Positions 1 through 5,022 of a stretch of DNA of 5,588 bases are shown here, piece after piece. The stretch is from CAYZED01 sp964477445 (lineage in GTDB: Bacteria; Bacillota; Clostridia; Lutisporales; Lutisporaceae): NCBI GenBank assembly GCA_964477445.1, contig CAYZED010000045.1:1-5588 (forward strand), read 5' to 3'. Numbering within the stretch: the first letter of the stretch is position 1; each line of letters begins with the position of its first letter. The notes under the pieces are model-generated. The model was not told where the DNA came from. It saw nothing but the letters and a program-made list of their open reading frames with translations, and did no database searches. Made by a program: the position numbers and the translations under genes.

Positions 1-70
1 CACAACCACCAGCGACACAACCACCAGCGACACAACCACCAGCGACACAACCACCAGCGACACAACCACC
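1..70. repeat. 15-bp tandem repeat, about 4.7 copies, cut by the window edge
   Basis: The unit CACAACCACCAGCGA occurs four times in perfect tandem (1-60), followed by a partial fifth copy (61-70) that diverges after CACAACCACC. The array starts at the first base of the window, so more copies may lie to the left. The unit is five codons long, so copy-number change would not shift a reading frame. Read on the + strand from base 3 it gives Gln-Pro-Pro-Ala-Thr repeats; from base 2, Thr-Thr-Thr-Ser-Asp; on the - strand one frame gives Gly-Gly-Cys-Val-Ala. The perfection of the copies suggests recent expansion or homogenisation. Confidence 0.95.
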
Positions 71-110
71 TAGTCCTGGAGGAGGAACTGGAGGAGTACT
101 GGACCACTAA
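3..110 (+). CDS. Possible C-terminal end of a gene with a Pro/Thr-rich repetitive tail (partial)
   Basis: Read from base 3, the + strand encodes four QPPAT pentapeptides, then QPPSPGGGTGGVLDH and a TAA stop at 108-110. Low-complexity Pro/Thr linkers of this kind are common in surface and secreted proteins of Gram-positive bacteria, but nothing visible identifies the rest of the protein. I prefer this frame because it passes smoothly from the repeat into a Pro/Gly tail, stops cleanly, and is followed 80 bases later by a hairpin suited to ending a rightward transcript. The call is weak. A second + frame (from base 1) stays open to a stop at 184-186, just before the hairpin. The - strand has Gly/Cys-rich readings with T-ending codons but no usable start. 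The 5' end lies outside the window. Confidence 0.3.
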   Translation, partial: QPPATQPPATQPPATQPPATQPPSPGGGTGGVLDH

Positions 111-189
111 CAAGCGGACCAGGATAACCACCACCAGCACATCCATAATCAACACTAACAAATTTTTATACCACATAGAGTTATAATAG

Positions 190-218
190 AGATTCGCGGC
201 ACATTTTGCCGCGAATCT
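190..218 (+). terminator. Strong hairpin, probable transcription terminator of the leftmost gene
   Basis: AGATTCGCGGC (190-200) and GCCGCGAATCT (208-218) are perfect inverse complements, giving an 11-bp GC-containing stem with a 7-base loop (ACATTTT). The bases after it on the + strand, ATTTGTG, are only moderately T-rich, so this is not a textbook intrinsic terminator. The stem is nevertheless by far the strongest inverted repeat in the window, and its place between a stop codon and the next gene fits termination. On the opposite strand no T-run follows the stem, so rightward action is preferred. It could also protect the 3' end of an RNA. Confidence 0.6.
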
Positions 219-327
219 ATTTGTGAATACCCATTATTTGAGATTTACACATTATTTAAGCAATAGTTCTTCTTAGCTACTGGAACTTAATTCAAAATTT
301 TACGTCTAAATGGTAACAGAACAAATT

Positions 328-334
328 TAGGAGG
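328..334 (+). promoter_or_regulatory. Ribosome binding site of the propeller lipoprotein gene
   Basis: TAGGAGG is close to the ideal Shine-Dalgarno sequence and lies 8 bases before the ATG at 343, which fixes that start. The gap between the hairpin at 190-218 and this site must hold the gene's promoter if the hairpin terminates. TTGAGA at 238-243 could be a -35 element, but there is no good -10 element 16-18 bases further on, so I do not mark a promoter. Confidence 0.85.
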
Positions 335-342
335 AATTTTGA

Positions 343-1512
343 ATGAAAAACAATAGAATCATTTTAATCTTAGTGCTTTTAGTCATAACTTTGATAGGGA
401 CTGGGTGTTTTTTTAGAGAATCATTGACTGGTTTTGTTAATACAATAACATCGAAACAAATAGTAAAAAACCTTGATTTGAACCGTGCAGAAAAGAAGTA
501 CATAACTAAACCCGAGACAATATTACAAAACAAAATAAAAACAATCTATCCTGAAAAAGAATTAAAACTCAAAGATAATGAAAGAGTTAATGATTATTAC
601 TTTGTTGGAGATATCATTTATTATTCTTTATCTATGAACAATTCTAATAGCGAAATAATAATTAGGTATCATACAAGGACTAAGGAACAGACTGAATTAT
701 ATAAAACTAACGAAAGCTCATCGATGGGAATAGAGAATTTAAGTGCTAATTCAAAAAATATTTTTTGGACTGAAGAAGTTCTGAAAAATGGAGAAAAGTT
801 TTCTGAAGCCTATTGGAGTAACCCCTCTGAGAGGAACACTAAAATTTTTACATATGACCTTAAAACAAAAAATGTTAGTTTAATAAAAGAAGTTAAAAAT
901 ACTCAAATGTATGTAAGTTTCTATAAAGAATATATAACTTGGTTTGAAGCAATTAGTGGTGGAGAATACGTAACAGGAAAAATGGTGTTATATAATTACA
1001 AAACAAATAAAACCCGTGAAATCAAAGCAACTCAAGGTATGAGAAGATGTCAAATACAAGATGGCTATATATTGTATCCGAAATATTCAAAAAATACATT
1101 AGTTAGAGAATCGATTTATGATGAAGAAAGATTTGTAAAATTAATTTTACCGAAAGACTTAGAATTAACTTATGCAATAAGTAATAATGAATATATAGTT
1201 TTATTCGCAAAAGCTCTTAATTCTGAGAAGTTTGTAACAGGAAATGCATATGTTTATGATGTTAGAAATTCAAAACTAACAAATTATGTATTTAAAGCTA
1301 AGATAAAAAATGCATACTATTTTTGTGTCAATAAGAACAAACTTGCGATATCTGGGCGAGAGGGTTTTATAATTATTGATTTAGTATCTGGAAAAGCGCA
1401 AACACCTGAAATCAGTAAGGAACCTGAATTGTCATTTTATGCGTTCATTGAGCCGTATAAGAATGGGTTTACTGTAAAACGTCCTAATGGGAAGATAGAC
1501 ATTTTTGAATAG
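343..1512 (+). CDS. Predicted lipoprotein with a beta-propeller-like repeat domain
   Basis: This 389-residue protein begins with a short basic end (MKNNR) and a hydrophobic segment (residues 6-21) ending in IGTGC. Cys22 is a plausible lipid-attachment site. Gly rather than Leu at -3 makes the lipobox permissive rather than classic, so a single N-terminal membrane anchor is the alternative. After a polar linker (about 25-80), the rest consists of recurring units in which aromatic/aliphatic strands such as DIIYYSL, KNIFWTE, EYITWFE and GYILYPK are followed by an iYDlkTkn-type turn (IFTYDLKTKN at 168-177, VLYNYKTNK at 215-223, AYVYDVRNSK at 302-311, FIIIDLVSGK at 342-351). About six or seven units are visible, starting near residues 85, 132, 190, 235, 277, 325 and perhaps 365. 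That pattern is typical of TolB/YncE/DUF5050-like beta-propellers. I see no catalytic motif. The likely role is binding or scaffolding on the outer face of the membrane, with ligand unknown. I do not recognise a named gene. Confidence 0.85.
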   Translation: MKNNRIILILVLLVITLIGTGCFFRESLTGFVNTITSKQIVKNLDLNRAEKKYITKPETILQNKIKTIYPEKELKLKDNERVNDYYFVGDIIYYSLSMNNSNSEIIIRYHTRTKEQTELYKTNESSSMGIENLSANSKNIFWTEEVLKNGEKFSEAYWSNPSERNTKIFTYDLKTKNVSLIKEVKNTQMYVSFYKEYITWFEAISGGEYVTGKMVLYNYKTNKTREIKATQGMRRCQIQDGYILYPKYSKNTLVRESIYDEERFVKLILPKDLELTYAISNNEYIVLFAKALNSEKFVTGNAYVYDVRNSKLTNYVFKAKIKNAYYFCVNKNKLAISGREGFIIIDLVSGKAQTPEISKEPELSFYAFIEPYKNGFTVKRPNGKIDIFE

Positions 1513-1519
1513 TTCACCG

Positions 1520-1556
1520 CCAAACTGATTTGGTTACTAACTCACTTTTCTTTTAT
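1520..1556 (+). terminator. Weak possible terminator after the propeller lipoprotein gene
   Basis: CCAAA (1520-1524) and TTTGG (1529-1533) form a 5-bp stem with loop CTGA, and a T-rich run (TTTTCTTTTATT) lies at 1546-1557, about 13 bases further on. The stem is short and the T-run is not adjacent, so this is only a candidate. The position, starting 8 bases after the stop codon, is the main argument for it. Confidence 0.25.
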
Positions 1557-1578
1557 TCTGCCACAGAAATTTCACACT

Positions 1579-1608
1579 TTCAAAGATTTTATATGATAAA
1601 ATTATAAT
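1579..1608 (+). promoter_or_regulatory. Candidate sigma-A-type promoter of the protease gene
   Basis: A perfect TATAAT lies at 1603-1608, with TTCAAA (4 of 6 matches to TTGACA) at 1579-1584, an 18-base spacer. Transcription would start near 1614-1616, giving a leader of about 137 bases that contains the whole 12-bp repeat array. A second, overlapping option is TATGAT (1592-1597) with TTTCAC at 1570-1575. The region is very AT-rich, so -10 look-alikes are expected by chance. The placement between the two genes supports independent expression of the protease. Confidence 0.45.
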
Positions 1609-1632
1609 AAATCTATGTACATTCGCGATACT

Positions 1633-1703
1633 GAAACTTATATAGAAGCTTATACTAAAGTTTATACAAAAGCTTATACTGAAGCTTATCTGAAGCTTTA
1701 TTA
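1633..1703 (+). repeat. Degenerate 12-bp tandem repeat in the protease leader, with a 29-codon Tyr-rich mini-ORF
   Basis: Six units follow one another: GAAACTTATATA, GAAGCTTATACT, AAAGTTTATACA, AAAGCTTATACT, GAAGCTTATCT (11 bp) and GAAGCTTTATTA. The consensus is roughly GAAGCTTATACT. An ATG at 1615 reads through all units to TAA at 1702-1704, giving 29 codons in which Tyr recurs at residues 9, 13, 17, 21, 25 and 29 (units such as EAYT and KAYT). There is no Shine-Dalgarno sequence before that ATG, and the probable transcription start falls almost on it, so translation is doubtful and I do not list it as a gene. AAGCTT at 1682-1687 and 1693-1698 can pair as a 6-bp stem with a 5-base loop, and other unit pairs can pair similarly. 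The array may be a leader-RNA element or the relic of a coding repeat. Confidence 0.85.
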
Positions 1704-1740
1704 AGTAAAGAATGATACATTTGGTATTTTATTATGATTT

Positions 1741-1744
1741 GGAG
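1741..1744 (+). promoter_or_regulatory. Ribosome binding site that decides the protease start
   Basis: GGAG lies 8 bases before the ATG at 1753. Two in-frame GTG codons at 1744 and 1747 would extend the protein by three residues, but they overlap or directly touch this site and have no purine-rich site of their own upstream. The ATG is therefore the better start, and it gives a normal MKKR signal-peptide beginning. Confidence 0.75.
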
Positions 1745-1752
1745 TGGTGAAA

Positions 1753-4700
1753 ATGAAAAAGAGAATTTTTTGTTTGTTTTTGTCTGTAATAATTATTTCT
1801 TATATTTTTTCACCTATCAATATTACTGCAGCTATTATTGAAAAACAAAACCCGAAAGAATACGACTTTAAATCACATGCGATTCAAGTTTATAATGATG
1901 CGGTTCGTCGCATAGCAGATGCAAATGCAAATGCAGATGCAAATGCAAATGCAAATGCAAACGTAAATGTAAATGTAAATGTAAATGCAAATGCAGATAA
2001 ATTTGTTTCAAATGAAATAATTATTAAATTTGTAGATCCAATTATTGACGAAAATTCTTCGAATCAGACTTTGCTTGATTTGAAAAATAAGTATGGAATT
2101 AGTTTGATTAATTCATTAGATGAATATACTAAACTTGCAAAATTCGATTTGTCGAAGACAAATATGGATAATCTAATGACGGAGTTAAACAATAGAACTG
2201 ACTTAGCATATGCTGAGCCAAATTATATTAAAACAAAAAAAGTTGATATAAACAGCAATCCACTATTTGACAAACAATGGGGCATGGAAGATGGCGGATC
2301 GGCTGATATTAATGTAGATACTGCGTGGACAGTTACTAAAGGCGACAAAAGGGTTATAGTTGGAGTAATTGATACTGGTATTGATATAACTCATGTTGAC
2401 TTAGTTGATAGTATTTGGATAAATGCTAAAGAGATACCGGGAAACGGCTTAGATGATGATAAAAACGGTTATATTGATGATGTAAACGGTTGGGATTTCT
2501 ATAAAAACACTAATAAAATTTATGATGTCGATGGACACGGTACTCATATTGCTGGAATTATTGCTGGTTCAGATAATAGTATAGGTATTGAAGGCGTAGC
2601 ACCGGGAGTTTCTATTATGCCACTGAAAGTTGGGAATGGTGAATTTGACACTTTTTCTGTTGTTACCGCGATAGAATATGGAAAAGAAAACGGCGTTTCT
2701 GTTTTTAACTGTTCTTATGTTTCTTCTGATTCGACTAACATAGAATACGAAGCAATGAAAAATACAAATGCAGTATTTGCTTGTGCGGCAGGAAACGATG
2801 GTGTAAATAATGACAGACATCCCCAATATCCAGCTTCATATGACCTCCCTAATATTATTTCTGTAGCCGCTAGTAATGAAAGTGGTCGATTAGCTAGTTT
2901 TTCTGACTATGGTGTTGGAACAGTTAACATTGCAGCACCTGGAACTAACATTTTAAGTGCTGTTCCAAATAATGGGTATGAAGACAAAGACGGCACTTCG
3001 ATGTCAACACCATTTGTTACAGGTGTGGCTGCATTGGTAAAAAGTGTTAACTTAAGCTTGAAGCCTACAGACATAAAAAAATACATTTTGAGTAATGGAA
3101 ACAAAAAAACATATTTAACTAAAACTATTAGTAGTGGTGCTTTATTGGATGCAGGAGCAGCGGTTATAGCAGCAAATAGTGCAGAAAAAATTAAACTAAA
3201 ATCACTAAAATTCGAAAAATCCAGTGTTTCGTTGTATAAAGGTGATAGAACAAACTTAAATGTTGTTTTTACGCCAGCTAACGCCACCAATCAGGTTTTG
3301 GAATGGTCTAGTAGTAATCCGAATGTAGCTGATGTGGATGAAACTGGTGAAGTAACGGCTCTTGGAGTCGGTTCATCTGTAATAAAGGTAGTTTCGGATG
3401 ATGGAAGTTATGATGCTACCTGCCAAATTGTAGTACCTGATCCAATACCAAAAGTTTATAGTGAAGGCGATAGTTTTAAGTTAAAAATATTAACAAATCA
3501 AATAATAAAAGGGGATGTAATTTTTTATTTTATAGCTCCTAGTGGTGATTTGGTAGAATTTAAGGGAGATTATGATAGTACTGGCTATTATACAAATCTA
3601 AAAGTTGATCAAAATGGAATTCTTGATAGTAATGAGTTAGATCCCGTGAGCGATGCAGGAGTTTGGGAAGTAGATAGTATTTATGTTACTTTAAAAAGTA
3701 GAGCATCAGTTAAATTTCTTAACGAAAAATATTATAATTTTGAAAACAACCAAAATACCTCAATCTATTTGGACCAATATAAATTTGGTGTAAAAGGTGT
3801 GAAAGGGGATCTGCCCGATAATACAAAAGAAATATCTGAGAAATCACTAGCTAATATTTCAGGTGAAGAACCTTCTTTAGATAAATCGGAAGTAAGTTCA
3901 ACAACGGTAAGAAGAGGGAATATCATTAGGTTCAATTTTTATTCTAAAGATAAATACGGAATTTGGGCTGGAAAAGTAAATTTTTTAAAACCAGATGGAG
4001 AAATTGGTTCTTATGGATTAAACACAGATTCGAGAAATGGATTATTCTATGTTTTTTTGAGGGTTTCAAATGAATCTTCAGTAGGAGATTATGAAATCAA
4101 TCCAGAGACGGAAAATGGAATTTGGAAAATAAAAAGTGTTGAATTGTCAAATGTCGCAAATAGTAAAGTAACTTATTATAATTCAAGTATTGTAAGCGGC
4201 ACTAAATCCTTTGATTTTAGTGGGTGCGATTTCGATGTTATTAATGAGACGGTAGATATAAAGAATATTACACTTGAATCAAAGTCTGCTGAAATTAAGA
4301 AAGGCACTTATTTCAGAATTTTTTACAATGTCTCCCCAGAAAACTCAACAAATTATGATATAAAGTGGACAAGCAGTAATATAAAAATCGCAACTGTCAA
4401 TTCAAGCGGAGTTATAAAGGGAATTAATAAAGGGGCAGCTATAATAACAGGCACGACTCAAGATGGAACTAATATCAAGGTGTCTTTTAATATTAAAGTT
4501 GATAATCCGATATTGATAAAATCTATAACGATGAAAAAATCTTTGACTTTAAAAAAGGGAAAAACCACGAAACTATCAGTTAGTATTTCACCTAGTATCG
4601 CAAATAACAAATTGCTTACTTGGAGCAGCTCAAATAAAAATATCGCGACAGTAGACTCGAAAGGAACCGTTAAAGCAATAAAAGTTGGAAAAGTTACAAT

Positions 4701-4761
4701 TAAAGCAAAAAGCACAGATGGAAGCGGAAAATATGCTTTCTGTACTATAACAATTAAATAG
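1753..4761 (+). CDS. Secreted subtilisin-family (S8) serine protease with Ig-like C-terminal modules
   Basis: This 1002-residue exported endopeptidase has, in order: a signal peptide (1-27, MKKR plus a hydrophobic core, probable cut near ITAA); an Asn/Asp-Ala and Asn-Val dipeptide repeat (55-82); an inhibitor-type propeptide (about 84-160, from SNEIIIKFVDP to LAYAEPNY) that should assist folding and be removed; and the catalytic domain (about 170-475). The triad is intact: Asp207 in VIDTG, His262 in DGHGTH, Ser416 in GTSMSTP, with oxyanion Asn348 in AAGNDG. An acidic insert at 232-243 (GLDDDKNGYIDD) resembles the metal-binding insert of related subtilases. C-terminal modules are a BIG2 Ig-like domain (about 481-561), two copies of an unassigned beta-rich module (about 565-680 and 706-829), and two more BIG2 domains (about 836-916 and 921-1002). 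No LPXTG, SLH or dockerin motif is visible, so it is probably released or held by its Ig-like modules. The substrate is unknown. No close terminator is evident. Confidence 0.95.
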   Translation: MKKRIFCLFLSVIIISYIFSPINITAAIIEKQNPKEYDFKSHAIQVYNDAVRRIADANANADANANANANVNVNVNVNANADKFVSNEIIIKFVDPIIDENSSNQTLLDLKNKYGISLINSLDEYTKLAKFDLSKTNMDNLMTELNNRTDLAYAEPNYIKTKKVDINSNPLFDKQWGMEDGGSADINVDTAWTVTKGDKRVIVGVIDTGIDITHVDLVDSIWINAKEIPGNGLDDDKNGYIDDVNGWDFYKNTNKIYDVDGHGTHIAGIIAGSDNSIGIEGVAPGVSIMPLKVGNGEFDTFSVVTAIEYGKENGVSVFNCSYVSSDSTNIEYEAMKNTNAVFACAAGNDGVNNDRHPQYPASYDLPNIISVAASNESGRLASFSDYGVGTVNIAAPGTNILSAVPNNGYEDKDGTSMSTPFVTGVAALVKSVNLSLKPTDIKKYILSNGNKKTYLTKTISSGALLDAGAAVIAANSAEKIKLKSLKFEKSSVSLYKGDRTNLNVVFTPANATNQVLEWSSSNPNVADVDETGEVTALGVGSSVIKVVSDDGSYDATCQIVVPDPIPKVYSEGDSFKLKILTNQIIKGDVIFYFIAPSGDLVEFKGDYDSTGYYTNLKVDQNGILDSNELDPVSDAGVWEVDSIYVTLKSRASVKFLNEKYYNFENNQNTSIYLDQYKFGVKGVKGDLPDNTKEISEKSLANISGEEPSLDKSEVSSTTVRRGNIIRFNFYSKDKYGIWAGKVNFLKPDGEIGSYGLNTDSRNGLFYVFLRVSNESSVGDYEINPETENGIWKIKSVELSNVANSKVTYYNSSIVSGTKSFDFSGCDFDVINETVDIKNITLESKSAEIKKGTYFRIFYNVSPENSTNYDIKWTSSNIKIATVNSSGVIKGINKGAAIITGTTQDGTNIKVSFNIKVDNPILIKSITMKKSLTLKKGKTTKLSVSISPSIANNKLLTWSSSNKNIATVDSKGTVKAIKVGKVTIKAKSTDGSGKYAFCTITIK
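1915..1998 (+). repeat. Hexanucleotide tandem repeat (14 units) inside the protease gene
   Basis: Fourteen in-frame 6-bp units run without a break: GCAGAT, GCAAAT x2, GCAGAT, GCAAAT x3, GCAAAC, GTAAAT x4, GCAAAT, GCAGAT. They encode residues 55-82 as alternating Ala or Val with Asn or Asp. The repeat sits between the signal peptide and the propeptide, where length change should be tolerated, and copy changes keep the frame. The GTAAAT block looks like one C-to-T variant that was later amplified, consistent with replication slippage. The encoded stretch is probably a flexible polar spacer with no catalytic role. Confidence 0.97.
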
Positions 4762-4898
4762 TACAGATGAAAAATTAAATATCTATAGTATAGCAATCCT
4801 GAATGCGAATCATGACTAATTAGAATACAAACGAGCAAATTTGTTTCAGCTTCGATATAAAAACATCAAAAAAACACTTTCACAAATGGAAAACTGTA

Positions 4899-4927
4899 TT
4901 GATTCAAATTACCCCCTATGTTAAAAT
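4899..4927 (+). promoter_or_regulatory. hppA: Probable sigma-A-type promoter of the pyrophosphatase gene
   Basis: TTGATT (4899-4904) and TAAAAT (4922-4927) are separated by exactly 17 bases; they match the consensus boxes at 4 of 6 and 5 of 6 positions. Transcription would begin near 4934, leaving a leader of about 89 bases. The leader holds an AT-only inverted repeat (ATATAAA 4951-4957 with TTTATAT 4964-4970). A second one (TGTTTT 4974-4979 with AAAACA 5005-5010) ends right at the ribosome binding site. Neither is strong enough to call a regulatory RNA. Confidence 0.55.
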
Positions 4928-5010
4928 TATGCCACAATCATAAATTGAATATATAAACATATATTTATATTTGTGTTTTGTGAAATAATAGCCAAAAGGC
5001 AAATAAAACA

Positions 5011-5017
5011 GGGGGAG
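5011..5017 (+). promoter_or_regulatory. hppA: Ribosome binding site of the pyrophosphatase gene
   Basis: GGGGGAG precedes the ATG at 5023 by 5 bases. It is unusually G-rich compared with the AT-rich surroundings and with the other two sites in the window. It fixes the start and therefore includes the signal-peptide-like N-terminus in the protein. Confidence 0.8.
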
Positions 5018-5022
5018 AGAAA

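Noticed and set aside
1..70. CRISPR array
   Set aside because: The 15-bp units abut one another with no unique spacers.
1..174. - strand frame starting MWYKNLL and running into the edge repeat
   Set aside because: The start has no ribosome binding site, and the translation (runs of Ser, then CRWWL repeats) does not look like a real protein.
238..266. Promoter for the lipoprotein gene (TTGAGA followed by CAATAG)
   Set aside because: The -10 candidate matches the consensus poorly, so the promoter position remains undecided.
327..533. 68-codon open frame on the - strand
   Set aside because: It lies across the start of the lipoprotein gene, has no ribosome binding site and no recognisable features.
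1744..1752. GTG start for the protease, adding three residues
   Set aside because: It overlaps the ribosome binding site that serves the ATG at 1753.
2569..3290. Open frames of 85 and 127 codons on the - strand inside the protease gene
   Set aside because: Both lie antisense to the conserved catalytic domain; their hydrophobic or odd composition is what the complement of that coding sequence gives.
4458..4838. 126-codon open frame on the - strand over the end of the protease gene
   Set aside because: It is mostly antisense to the last Ig-like domains and has no convincing start signal.
4827..4844. Terminator after the protease (ACAAA/TTTGT)
   Set aside because: The stem is only 5 AT-rich pairs, it is over 60 bases past the stop, and no T-run follows.
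4951..5010. Riboswitch in the pyrophosphatase leader
   Set aside because: The inverted repeats are short and AT-only, and no known riboswitch core sequence is recognisable.
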